Of a stretch of DNA of 64,000 nt, positions 1 through 10,287 are shown one piece after another. Both the position numbers and the translations under genes were made by a program. Numbering within the stretch: the first letter of the stretch is position 1; each line of letters begins with the position of its first letter. Origin of the DNA: Echinarachnius parma (lineage: Eukaryota; Echinodermata; Echinoidea; Clypeasteroida; Echinarachniidae); NCBI GenBank assembly GCA_037951105.1, contig JBAMJV010004364.1, positions 1 through 64,000 of the forward strand, given 5' to 3'. The notes under the pieces were generated by a model. The model did no database searches, was not told where the DNA came from, and was given only the letters and a program-made list of their open reading frames with translations.

Positions 1-445
1 GAGTGAATTCTATTGTTGACTGGTGGTGACATCATCTGTCAATCACTGGTCAGTTACCATGAGATTAGCAAATTAGATGAAAGTACAGAAAGATCATGCA
101 CACAAAAGCATGCCCTGCACGCCTCCAAACAATAGCTTGGACAGTGCCCTTCTTCTGACAAAGCAACTGCTATTGACATTGAAGGTGTGTGAGTTGGTAT
201 TGTATTCAACCATGTGATGTTATTTGTAACTAAGTAGTGAATGACTGATGTCACAACCAGTCAATACAATTTTACTCGGGAGAGGTTATCAGAGGTCGGG
301 GGGGGGGGGGGGGGGGGGGGGGGCTAGCACTATGGCGACAAATAACTAATACAATGTTTTTAAATATACAAAATATGTTGGGTCAAATGGTTTACAAATA
401 GTTGACGGAAGATAACATGCGTTTTGGTTTACCTGGCCACTTGAA
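1..445. mobile_element. Fold-back MITE family F1, copy 1 (cut by window start)
   Basis: This matches the element at 9260-9916 in inverted orientation. Shared landmarks include GTTGACTGGTGGTGACATC near the start, the internal AAAAGCATGCCCTGCA and the right arm near 345-440 (ACAAATAGTTG, GATAACATGC). The right end degenerates at GGCCACTTGAA, where copy 2 has TTAA. The left arm is missing because the window starts inside the element. A 26-nt G run (298-323) sits in the right arm where copy 2 has no run. There is no coding capacity. Confidence 0.75.
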
Positions 446-954
446 AAAAAAAACCCGTTTTCACACCCGATTGCTGCTCTAAAGATACCCGACTTTCAAA
501 AAATGCCGCTCTTTAGACCACCGGAATGAATTGGCTAAGTAGTATGAAGACATATTAGTTTAAATGACCATTTCAACAAAATATTACATTATTATAAATG
601 CTAATTAAGACATTCCCCACTAAGCCCTTCAAAAACAACCAATTACAACAAAACTTGTCTAATTTGACTTCTATTATACACACAACTTGAAATTATGTCA
701 CATTTCTGCGAATTCGTAATATTCTATGTACAACAATTAAAATAGCATCGTTTATGCAACAAAGCTATGTAAATAAATGCAATTCTAGTAACGTAAATTG
801 TTAAATTGTTAAATCGTGTCATAATACCATTCAGGAAAAGGTCCTTTTATGTACACGTCAAAAATATTCTTAATTTATTTTTATTCATTAGAACTTTTCA
901 TGCCTCTATCATGATGTTCACGACAACATCAGCTTGTCACCAGCGATTATAAAA
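446..954. other. AT-rich spacer, nothing recognised
   Basis: No open frame, tRNA, clear inverted repeat or tandem repeat is visible here. It separates the fold-back element from the larger DNA element. Confidence 0.5.
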
Positions 955-1160
955 ATGCCCTTATTAAACACGTAGTATAAATTAGTATGTCCTAGTCTAG
1001 GCGATTGGTGCGAAAATTGCTCGGAAAATGATACAAGTATGAAATGTTCTACACATGTAGGTCTCATCATTCTAAGCATTTTCAGAGGTGGAGCCAATGC
1101 AAACGGTACATAGTATAGCAACGGTTGCTAAGCAACGTATTTTCCATAGCAACCAACATG
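955..1160 (+). repeat. Left terminal inverted repeat of the 4.86 kb element
   Basis: Pairs with 5610-5812 in inverted orientation, with small gaps. It ends in the first GCAACGGTTGCTAAGCAAC motif. Confidence 0.72.
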
Positions 1161-1460
1161 TAAGATGCCTATAGACCAATTTTTCCGAACAATTTAATGT
1201 ATTTTAATATCTGCAGCTTTGCTCTTCATCATAACACCACCCTGGAGCAATTGCAATATACACATCATAGCAACAGTTGCTAGGCAACACATTTTCCTTA
1301 GCAACCAAGCAAATTTGATGTTTGCAGACCAATTTTACTAAACATTATAATGTATTTCAATATATATTGCTTTACTATGCATAATATATTCACTCTGAAG
1401 CAAAAGGCCACCCCACAGTGCACATGGCTTTAAAATGGTTGCTAGGCAACGCATTTACCT
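1124..1460. repeat. Left subterminal GTTGCTAGGCAAC-type repeats
   Basis: Three units: around 1124 (GGTTGCTAAGCAACGTATTTTCC), near 1270 (AGTTGCTAGGCAACACATTTTCC) and near 1438 (GGTTGCTAGGCAACGCATTT). Each near-palindrome is followed by a similar T-rich stretch, and the first two then by AGCAACC. Regular subterminal motifs are commonly transposase binding sites. The core also resembles the metazoan RFX X-box consensus (GTTRCC-RGYAAC). Function is inferred. Confidence 0.65.
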
Positions 1461-1509
1461 GATTGTATCAACATTTGGGCTTTTCTAACCTGTCAACTAT
1501 TGTTGGCCA

Positions 1510-4025
1510 ATTTTTGACTTACTGAATGTAGGTGCGTAGGACGGTGTGTACCCATGCTCCCCTACGAGAAATCCTGCTCTATTCTGATCTATCCTGGGCT
1601 AGATGTTCTACCTCATGAATGGATAGACCCATATCGCACCTAACTTGGTCCTTCCATCTCGTAGGAGGGCGTCCCCGTGGTCTGCGTGCGTCAAAGTAAT
1701 TATGGTATGCTTGGTATGGTAGGCGGTGATGCGGCATGAGTACCACATGGCCAAACCATTTCCGGCTACGTTTTGTTATTTCTTCACATATGGTGCTTGG
1801 GATGTTCAGCCTCTGTCTGATCTCTTCGTTTCTTATTCTGTCCATTAGGTGAACTCCAAGAATGGTCCGGAGGCATCTCATTTCAAATACCTCAAGCTTA
1901 CATGTAGATCTATCTGATTTACGGAGGGTCCAGGATTCTGCCCCATATGTGTCAATAGGGAGGATCAGGGCTATGTAGATCCTGACTTTGAGTGTCCTTG
2001 AAATATCTTGGTTGGACCAGATGGCACTTTTCAGCCTTCCAAATGACCAGTCTGCCAGTCTTGTTCTCCTCTTCACGTCATCTTCTATAGAAGGTACCAT
2101 GCTGCCGAGAAAGACAAATTTATCCATTTTCTCGATGTTGGTGTTGTTTAGTGTAATAACTTCTTGATCCTCTGTCATGATTCTGCATTTCGTGGCATTG
2201 ATTTTCATTCGTCAACTTCTACATGCCTTTTCCAGTTCCCGTGTAAAGATTTGGAGGTTTTCAAATACAAGTTCCATGAGGGTGGTGTCATCTGCATAAC
2301 CGATGTTGTTAGTACGCATGTCACCCATCTGTATTCCACTGTCTACTTTTTGGATGTCATTCATCACAAATTCCAGGAATGGGTTAAAGAGGCTTGGAGA
2401 GAGGAGGCAGCCTTGTCGAACACCAGTCATGACATCAAACCATTCGGTTATCTTACCGTTAACCATAACAGAGCAGTTGCTTTGCTTGTACATGCTCTCT
2501 ATAAGCTCGACTAGGGACTTGTCCACACCAATGGAACGTAAACATTTCCAGAGAGCTTCTCTCCAAATAGTATCGAATGCCGCTTTAAAATCAAATGTCA
2601 AGTGGATTGGTATCTTTCTTTCTCTGGCCTTTTTGATGATCTGTCTGACGACAAACACAGCATCTGTGGTGCCTCTACAACTTCTGAACCAGCATTTTTC
2701 CTCAGTCAGATGGTTCTCAATGGTTCCCTGTATTCTCCTGAGGACCATCCTACAGAATACTTTCCCAGGTATGGAGAGCAGTGTTATAGCCCTGTAGTTG
2801 GATGGGTCCAGCTTGTCTTCTTTCTCACTGGAGTGATGAGACCCTTGCTCCAGTCTTCCGGGGTTTTACCTTCCAACCATGCTGCATTTATTAATTTGAG
2901 CAGGAGTAGTCTCGTCGGCTGTCCACCAGTCCTCAGGGTTTCGGCCGCTATTTTGTCCTAACCACAGGCCTTGTTGTTCTTCAACAGTTTTATTGCTGCC
3001 TCTACTTCTTCAATTGTGAAAGGTTCATTTGGGTTATCTGTAGGTTGAGGGTCAGGTATGGTCTGAAGAGTATTTCGACCCTTGGAAATTCCGTGTAAAG
3101 GTGGCCGCTAAAATGTTCTTCCCAGCATTTCAACACTTCTGCAGGAGCCGTTTTAAAGATGCCGTCCTTGTTCTTTACGGCAGGTTGCATCTTGTCTCTT
3201 TCTCCAGATAGTTTCTTAACCTTCTTGAAGAGCTCATGGATGTTGTTCTTTGCGTGAGCAATCTCCATTTCTTCCACCTCTGCGTCAAGAATTTTCTTCT
3301 TCCAATTCTTCACTTCATACTTGACCGTTTTATTGAGTTTTTTGTAGCTCTTCTTGGTGTGGACAGAGGGATTGTTCATCACCAGGATTCTGGCTTTCCT
3401 CCCTTGTTCACACACCTTACAGACATCTTCTGGGCGACCTTTAACTTGTTTTGACCTTTTGAAGCCTACAACTTCTTCTGTGATGTTATTGGTAGTATCC
3501 CTGAATTGCTTCCACAGCTCATCTGCATCCGTGTCCTGAAGCTGAAGTTGTGGTTCAAAGGCACCTCCAATCCTGGCTTTAAATGCTTCTGCTATGTTAG
3601 AGTCCTTAAGTCTGCCAACATCGTAGCTTTTGGGAAGGCTCTTCATTCGCTTAGACTTTGTAGGTGATAGCTTTACATCTGCCAGTACTAGATTGTGGTT
3701 TGACCCAACCTCTGCTGAGCAGTATGATCTGCAGTAGGACTTGATGTTCTCTAATTTGGTAATGATGAAGTCTATCTGATTTATGTAATGTCCACACGGG
3801 GACGTCCATGTTGCCCATTCTTATATTCCTACATGTTCCTACATTCTTTGTGTTGGAAGTATGTGTTACACACTGCCATTCCGTGTAACATACATAATTC
3901 TAGAAGCTTCTCCCCTCTGCTATTGAGCTGTCCTAGTCCATACTTGCCCAAAGGTGGTGCCCATACTCCGTGGTCCGCTCCTACTTTTGCATTGAGGTCA
4001 CCCATCACAATTTTTAGAGAACAGT
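1510..4025 (-). pseudogene. 5'-truncated LINE (non-LTR retrotransposon) ORF2 remnant
   Basis: Read from 4025 down, this encodes the end of an endonuclease domain (GDLNAKVGADHGVWAP near 4000-3950). A linker follows (3646-3002). Next is a reverse transcriptase with fingers/palm blocks such as FDFKAAFDTIWREALWKCL, GVRQGCLLSPSLFN and the catalytic YADD (in IGYADDTTLME) at about 2740-2290. Last is the C-terminal region ending GRPPTRWKDQVRCDMG (2208-1579). The frame breaks between about 3002 and 2748 and near 2210, and a TAG replaces the usual Trp codon near 1580, so it is dead. The upstream half of the endonuclease is missing, as in typical 5' truncation on insertion. The layout suggests an RTE-like clade, but the clade is not certain. 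It lies inside the 955-5812 DNA element, opposite to that element's ORF. Confidence 0.85.
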
Positions 4026-4165
4026 AGTTGTCATGATATAGAAGTTTAAATGTATGTATTTAGTTATAGTTACTGAGGTCACTTATTAAACTTAAATAAT
4101 TGTGAGTCCATACTATAGGAATATTATGGTATTAAGTATCGTATAAATAACCCCCTGCATCAGCA

Positions 4166-5041
4166 GAGAACCCTCTTGTCACCGATGGTGCTAATGTACT
4201 CTGTATACCTGCACGAGACACATCCAGCATTACTCCCTGCAACCATGAATAAGCAGATTCCAGGATCATGGTACATGTTGCCGATGCTGTCAGACAGGGC
4301 TTTCACAAGATCCTTGTTCGGACAGTAGATACTGATGTACTTGTGTTAGCAGTAGCAACTGTACAGCAGATAGGAAGGATAGACCTCTGGATCGCATTCG
4401 GAACTGGCAAGAACTTTCACTACATCCCGGCTCATGAGATAAGTGCCTCCCTTGGCCCACAAATATCGTTGGTTCTTCCGGTGTTTCGTGCTTTCACGGG
4501 CTGCGACACTGTTTCCCAGTTTGCCCAAGTTGGAAAGAAGACTGCATGGAAAATGTGGGAGACACATGATGAACTCACTGGAGCCCTGTATGAGCTGCAC
4601 TGTGCACCAGATCAGATATCTGAAGAGACTGAGGCTGCCCTAGAATACTTCACCATCCTTCTCTATGATAATACAGCAACATGTACCTCCATCAACGAAG
4701 TCAGAAAGCTTCTATTCGCACGAAAAGGGCGTCAGATGTCAGCGCTTCCCCCCACCAAGGCTGCATTACAGCAACATATCAGAAGGGCAGCATTGCAAGG
4801 TGGGCACCATTGGGGACGTACTACTATGCCATATCGCCAGATGCCCTCCCCTTCTGAGTGGGGATGGACTTGCCCAGAACAGTGGAGACCCCTGTGGACA
4901 AACTTACCTGAAGCATGCGCATCCTGCCCAGAGCTGCTGAGGTGTCAATGCAGGAGCAGGTGTAGAGACTGCAAATGTGTACGAGCGCTCTTAAAATGCA
5001 CTGTGTATTGCACATGCACAGGAGATTGCGACAATGCCTGA
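4166..5041 (+). pseudogene. Decayed FEN1/PIN-like nuclease-type ORF with Cys-rich tail
   Basis: An open frame runs from 4268 to a TGA at 5039-5041. The same frame continues upstream to about 4166 through one stop: ITPCNHE-stop-ADSRIM, where the Glu codon of an expected NHEEADTR motif reads TAA (4246-4248). I recall this family as uncharacterised, multi-copy proteins in many invertebrate genomes. Three acidic blocks are visible: (E)AD before 4268, VDTDVLVLAVA near 4330 and FTGCDTVSQF near 4495. Their order and spacing resemble the EAxA, SDD/DTD and GxD motifs of XPG/FEN1-type PIN nucleases; that link is my inference. The C-terminus is Cys-rich (CQCRSRCRDCKCVRALLKC and on), like a CXC zinc-binding segment. 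Upstream coding sequence is absent, and the LINE lies about 140 bp before the frame begins. It is probably the element's own protein gene, now inactive. Confidence 0.7.
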
Positions 5042-5660
5042 AACTATGATCAATGACTTACGACTTCATGGTGAGAACATGTATTGTTAAGACAATCCAT
5101 CTGTCCCAAAATAGCTGGTTGCTTCCATGAATGTATTGCCTAGCAACATTGTTTCAATTTGATATGGGGTATCATACCATAAGTAACCCTGGCTTACTAA
5201 TTACCTTGCCATAGGCCTTATATTGACAAGAAAATTGTTTGAGTTAAATGGATACCATGTGAAGTGATTGTTTTCATGTGTACACAGCTTGTTGCTATGG
5301 TAAATATGTTACTAAGCAACTGATTTTTTTATATTATTTACCAATTAACCTTCATAGCAGTTGAAAACATACCCAAATATTTCTCTGTTAGCTGTTTTAG
5401 GCAGTGAGACGTGAAAAATCATTTACAAATAGACAATTACGATAACAAATATACAGTCGTTATGGTTTATCTGTTGCCTAGCAACACAACAATTTTGTTT
5501 TGTATTAATATTGAAACTTAAAATGACAATATAGCACGTCTTTAGTTAGTTTTGATGCTAAAACACATAGCATCATGCTTTTGGAATGAATAAGATATGC
5601 TTAAAAGGCTCGTTGCTAGGGTCAATAAGTTTCTTAGCAACCGTTGCTAAGAAACAGGCC
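5042..5660. repeat. Right subterminal GTTGC/GCAAC repeats
   Basis: Motifs near 5138 (TTGCCTAGCAAC), 5305 (TTACTAAGCAAC), 5473 (TTGCCTAGCAAC), 5610 (CGTTGCTAGG) and 5636-5655 (TTAGCAACCGTTGCTAAGAA). They mirror the left subterminal set in inverted order. No gene is seen in this stretch. Confidence 0.6.
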
Positions 5661-5812
5661 GGATGCATTGGCTCCACCTTTTAAAATATTCAGTATAGGC
5701 TCAATTATAACTGTACCAAGTTTCATACTTGTATCATTTTCCGAGCGATTTTCGCCTTTTTTTGCACCGATCGCCTAGACTATCCCTACAATACACGTTT
5801 AATAAGGGCGCG
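5610..5812 (-). repeat. Right terminal inverted repeat of the 4.86 kb element
   Basis: Inverted match to 955-1160. The outer end reads TTTAATAAGGGC. Confidence 0.72.
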
Positions 5813-6060
5813 CGTATGACGGGCCAATAGTTGTATAGTTTCCTGCGCCCCGATTGGTCAAAACCGTACATCTACACCGTGGATGTATCGATGTATAGTT
5901 GTACATACTTATGTCATGTTTGGCCCGTCATATACGCGCGCGATAATGTCCTTCTTATCATGCGTATGCGCGGTGATTATGCATACGAAATCGGCTCATG
6001 AAAGGGCGATATGCAAATCGCCCTTTTATACATGCGCACTTTGGACTTTGCTTTGCGCGT
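5811..6060. mobile_element. Small palindromic insertion between direct AATAAGGGCG repeats
   Basis: AATAAGGGCG occurs at about 5801-5810 and again near 6061-6070. The DNA between contains paired arms (GCGCGTATGACGGGCC near 5811 against GGCCCGTCATATACGCGC near 5923). It also holds a second hairpin (AAAGGGCGATATGCAAATCGCCCTTTT near 6001). The 10-bp direct repeats could be a target-site duplication at the very edge of the larger element. Confidence 0.4.
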
Positions 6061-7048
6061 AATAAGGGCGATGTAATAAAAGTTCATTTTCTTCGTTTTA
6101 AAACATAGATTTGACCTGTAAACCAAACACGGCGTTTATTTCTTATCACTTCATCATGTATTAAGCACACAACTTAATTTACTCATAATATATGAAATAT
6201 AATGAAAATTTCCTTTACTTGTAAAAAAAACATGTATCGGTTTTTGCTATCGATAGCGTCATAATGCCCTTTCATTTGCCGACCGACGATTAAAGAGCCA
6301 TGCATATCTGCAGGTGCCGCCCTATAGCGGAACTTTTTTTTTCTAATCTCCAATTTTGTTCTGGGAAAACCATTAAACTGTACATGTATTATTGTCTTTC
6401 ATTGAGAAGGTATCGTTATCTGTTTCTGAATAATATGATGACTATTTTCATGTAAAATATATGCTTAAGTCAAGTTACTGTAAAATTAAAATTGTTTGCC
6501 CTGCATGGTTAAATATTGTATATGTTTTATTGAAGTATTTATATTCATGCATCCTTTGTTGGTGAAGATTTCAATTTCATTTTCGTTTATTTAACCATAA
6601 AATGAATAATACATGCCCATGAGTATACATCACAAATAACATGATATGGTAAGGTATGATATGATATTGCTTGTAGCAGGGGCCTTAAAAAGAAAACTAC
6701 ACATAATTAATAAAGCATGTTTTCAAATCACATGATACAAACACACATACACACATAAAGTATACATTCACCTCTGCTCAAACCTTTTTTTTTACATAAA
6801 TCAAATTATTTAATTTATTGTATTATTATATCATAATTATACTTCTTTTCTTCTTCGCTGCCCTCTGATTTCGTTCCTCACAAGTATATATACTTGTGAG
6901 CAAGAGAATGATGTTGTTATGAATGTTCATTTACTCATCAGTTTTTCGACCCGAAATAAATATAACTTAAATATGAATTCAATTTTGTGCGCATAAACGG
7001 TTCCTTGTGAATGTGAATTGTAGGATAAAACAAATTTAACATTAATGT
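6061..7048. other. AT-rich spacer
   Basis: No gene is seen. The only structure noted is a short perfect palindrome, CACAAGTATATATACTTGTG, near 6881-6900. Confidence 0.5.
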
Positions 7049-7049
7049 A

Positions 7050-7116
7050 AGAATGATGATGGTGATGATGATGATGATGGTGATGGTGATGATGATAATG
7101 GTGATGTTGATGATGG

Positions 7117-7147
<31 letters not shown>

Positions 7148-7247
7148 GATGATGATGATGGTGATGATGATAATGGTGATGTTGATGATGGTGATGATGA
7201 TGATGATGATGATGATAATGATGATGATTATGATGATAATGATGCTT

Positions 7248-7282
<35 letters not shown>

Positions 7283-7301
7283 AATGATAATTATGATGAT
7301 A

Positions 7302-7334
<33 letters not shown>

Positions 7335-7336
7335 GT
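7050..7336. repeat. (GAT)n / (GGTGAT)n microsatellite
   Basis: About 285 bp of imperfect GAT triplets with GGT and AAT interruptions. It contains a duplicated longer block (GATAATGGTGATGTTGATGA near 7091 and 7168). The long His-rich and Met-rich frames here are artefacts of the repeat. Confidence 0.95.
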
Positions 7337-7354
7337 AAAGATGACGATGATAGC

Positions 7355-7551
7355 AGTTTTGTTCCAGTAATAACCTTCCAGTGGATAAATACAAATCTGA
7401 ACACTTCAATCGTAAATAACTTTTTAAGGAAAGGGACATTCGAAGAATCATAACCCGCGTTCTATTTGTAAAACGAATACAACAATGTATGTAAATACCA
7501 CTAGTGTTAAGTAAATTTGTGGATTTGGACAATGTTACTAGATCCCTTTAA
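7355..7551 (-). mobile_element. MITE family 2, truncated copy
   Basis: Ends AATGTTACTAGATCCCTTTAA at 7551 and carries the family's inner words (CCAGTGGATAA, CACTTCAATCGTAAATA, GAATACAACAA). The other end is lost against the GAT microsatellite. Confidence 0.6.
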
Positions 7552-7834
7552 AATACATCTGTGATACACAAATTCGTTTATGATAGCCCGTTTCCACTAT
7601 TTCACACATTGGGTTCACTAGCAGCACTCACAGACACACTTTAATGTAATTATAACTATATAATAGCTTCTATTTGCCGCCATACTAGACTAAACAAAAA
7701 GCAAGTCCAACAAATCAAACGGAATTTTGAGTTTAAACAGATCCGTTGCATACAAATGCGTCTGATTTTCAAGTACAAGTTGCATTTTTATCAAATATAT
7801 TCATTCGTTCGTGAATTAATTCATTCAACTATAT

Positions 7835-7955
7835 TCATCCATCCACCATACCATCCGTTCATGCATCCATCCATCCACTCATTCGTCCATCCATCCATCC
7901 ATCCATCCATCCATCCACTCATTCGTCCACTCATTCGTCCATCAATCCATCCGTC
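7835..7955. repeat. (CATC)n tetranucleotide repeat
   Basis: Imperfect CATC/CATT array with short interruptions. It is similar in word to the GGAT array near 58710. Confidence 0.9.
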
Positions 7956-8305
7956 AACATGTTCTATCAACTCATCCTTCAGTCCACTATCCAACGCAAT
8001 TTGACCCATAAATAAAGTAAATAGAAGTAACAGCGATATGTAATTTAACCCATTATTGCTGATTGATATTGCCGCCACAAAAAAGAGAAGAAAGAAAAAG
8101 CATGTTTAGGGTACCTATGAAATAAAATTTGTTCATGCATTTTCAGACTACAACGTGACTCGCTATAATCTGTCCCTTTATCCCTATATAATCATCAAAT
8201 CTACAATATGTGCGATGTTCGGTTGGTTATTTTGTTTGACACAATCAATTACGATTTTTTTACGTCTGGGACCGCCCTTTAAAGTCACCATCCAAGCAAA
8301 TTGGG

Positions 8306-8442
8306 CACCGTTACAGAAATAGATACAATCGATTGTAAGTTACAATTAATTGTAAGTCAGATCTTGTGTTGTAAATGCGCGAATCTGATTGGATGAAACG
8401 AGCAACGTTTCTGACTTACAATCAATTGTATCAATATTAATT
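8306..8442. mobile_element. F3 palindromic MITE, copy 1
   Basis: A ~135-bp near-palindrome with arms ATACAATCGATTGTAAGTTA and CTGACTTACAATCAATTGTA around the core GCGCGAATCTGATTGGATG. The same unit occurs near 34110, 38093 and 50669. This copy is diverged at the ends. Confidence 0.75.
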
Positions 8443-8868
8443 ACACGAATGTGCGAGTCAGCAGAATAATGGTCCCATATAGCTAACCATGATGGCAATT
8501 CTTTTGACCCAAAGCATAAAGAAAAATAAGGGGAAATCCTTTTTAAATCAAATAATTGTATACGTTCTCCCAAAATTAATACATTGAAAAGTACCAGTTA
8601 TATCGAAAATACGAAGCGAAGTGCAATGGAGTCATAATGATGATACACTATATCAACATTTTCAGCTGCTTGATTTACTGTAGTTAAAACAATAGTAACA
8701 GAAACGTATTTTAGGAAATTGAAATATAAAGAGCTGCAATCATGGTCAAATTCAGTTTCGGTTTCAAATTCCAAGGCATCTGACGTTTGACCTTCTCATT
8801 ACTATTGCAGTTTAACATGTGATTGCCAAGATTATTTCGAATTTTGTTTGAGATGAAACAAAAACCCA

Positions 8869-8967
8869 TGGGTGTCGATACTTACGTAATACCTATTCAT
8901 CAGGGGGGATGAATGAATAGATCATCCCCCTGATGAATGGGTATCAATTACAGATCGACGCCCATGC
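8869..8967. repeat. ~100-bp hairpin
   Basis: Arms CATGGGTGTCGATACTTACG and the inverse of GATCGACGCCCATG enclose an inner stem (CATTCATCAGGGGGATGA against its complement, around 8897-8940). Confidence 0.7.
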
Positions 8968-9259
8968 AAAAACCCCTGAAAGCAAGACGATGGAAACAAG
9001 TTATTGTTAAGCAAAACGCTAATTAGTCAAATCTACTACAGATATGAGCAATAACGTACGGAGAGTAGGTTGATTCAAATGTGTGTTATTGGTGATTATC
9101 CACTTTTGTTGTAAATGTGGCCTAGGGCTACAGAATGAGAAAGAGGCGCTGCCTTATGTGTGAAATTTACACGGAAAGAACTTGAACGTTTAACGTTTAC
9201 TCCATGTTATCAGTAGGGTGTTTCACTTGCACTAAGATCGATTTAGCATCGATTTGAGT

Positions 9260-9916
9260 TTAAAGTGGCCAGGCAAACTAAACGCATGTTATCTTCTGTT
9301 CATCTATATTAGTGTACACATCAACTATTTGTAAACCATTTGACCCAAACATATTTTGTTTATTTTAAAAAATGTTAGTGATTATTTTTCTGCATATTGT
9401 GAAGCCCCCACTTCTGAAAATCTCTCCAGAGTAGAATTATATTGTTGACCTGTTGTGACATCATCATCCATTCACTACTCAGTTACAAAGAAGTTACCTT
9501 CACCCAAGCTGAGTGCCTAATCACAATATCATCACACGGTTGAATAGAATACTAACTCCACACCTTCAATTTCAATAGCAGTTGCTATGTCAGAAGAAGA
9601 GCATTGTCTAAGCTATTGCATGGAGGTATGCAGGGCATGCTTTTGTGTGGATATCTTTTTGTACTTTCATCTTTTGTTAATCTCATGGTAGCTGACCAGT
9701 GATTGACAGATGATGTCACAACAGGTCAACAATAGAATTTACTCTGGATGTTTTTTTAGGAGGTGGGGCTTAGCAACATGAAGAAAAATAAATGATAACA
9801 TGTTTAAAAATATACAAAACATATTTAGGTCAAACCGTTTACAAATATTGAATGTGTACACTAATACAGATGAACAGATGAAGTAAACATGCATTTGGTT
9901 TGCAGGGCCCCTTTAA
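9260..9916. mobile_element. Fold-back MITE family F1, intact copy
   Basis: Bounded by TTAA at 9260-9263 and 9913-9916. Inverted arms of about 200 bp pair AGTGGCCAGGCAAACTAAAC (left) with the complement of GGTTTGCAGGGCCCCT (right). They also pair TAGTGTACACAT, ATTTGTAAACC and an inner CCAGAGTA...ATTGTTGACCTGTTGTGACA block. The centre is about 230 bp of unique sequence and there is no ORF. The TTAA target is typical of piggyBac and Kolobok relatives; which one is not clear. Confidence 0.8.
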
Positions 9917-9935
9917 GTGATAAACATGTCCTATA

Positions 9936-10102
9936 CACTGCAAACTAGTTGTGTAAAGCTTTGTAAAGTTGTGTAGTTGTGCGGTTCATATACTACACTA
10001 CTTAAACCATCTCGTATATGGTTTATAATGTACACAACTGTAGACATATATATATGGTCCATATAGTACACAACTTTCCACAACTAGTTATGTGCAGTGT
10101 AA
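9936..10102. mobile_element. Small palindromic element near lectin 3' end
   Basis: Opens CACTGCAAACTAGTTGTG and closes CACAACTAGTTATGTGCAGTG, with further inverted TACACAACT/AGTTGTGTA words inside. About 165 bp and non-coding. Confidence 0.65.
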
Positions 10103-10138
10103 AGAATCGATGCTAAAAAAAGAAAGAAAAACAATCTG

Positions 10139-10144
10139 TTTAAT
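10139..10144 (-). terminator. Candidate ATTAAA poly(A) signal for the lectin gene
   Basis: On the minus strand ATTAAA lies about 145 nt past the lectin stop codon, after the 32-bp repeat array. No AATAAA was seen closer. Position alone supports it. Confidence 0.25.
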
Positions 10145-10178
10145 GTTTAGTGAAACACGCCCCTGGTTATGTACGCAT

Positions 10179-10279
10179 GGTAATGATGGGGCCCATATCA
10201 AGGCCTGGCCTAGTAATGATGGGGCCCAGATCAAGGCCTGGCCTAGTAATGATGGGGCCCAGACCAAGGCCTGGCCTAA
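10179..10279. repeat. Three tandem 32-bp units in the lectin 3' UTR
   Basis: TAGTAATGATGGGGCCCAGA followed by TCAAGGCCTGGCC repeats three times with a 32-bp period. It begins within 10 nt of the lectin stop codon, so it would lie in the 3' UTR. Each unit contains GGGCCC and GGCC palindromes. Confidence 0.85.
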
Positions 10280-10287
10280 TTAGCAGC

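Larger units (their letters stand above)
955..5812. mobile_element. DNA transposon-like element with ~200-bp inverted ends and a nuclease-like ORF
   Basis: The left end (955-1160) and the reverse complement of the right end (5610-5812) align over about 200 bp. Both begin GCCCTTATTAAAC, then share CTAGGCGAT, GCTCGGAAAATGATACAAGT, GGTGGAGCCAATGCA and AGCAACGGTTGCTAAG in the same order. Inside both ends are several near-palindromes of the type GTTGCTAGGCAAC (near 1124, 1270, 1438, 5140, 5308, 5473, 5610 and 5640), usually followed by a run such as CATTTTCC and a further GCAACC. The interior holds a reversed LINE fragment (about 1510-4025) and a plus-strand ORF remnant (4166-5041). This arrangement argues that the ORF belongs to the element. 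The transposon superfamily is not one I recognise, and no clear target-site duplication was found because a further insertion abuts the right end. Confidence 0.7.

Noticed and set aside
6927-7532. 201-codon minus-strand frame rich in His
   Set aside because: It is a translation of the GAT microsatellite and has no other protein features.
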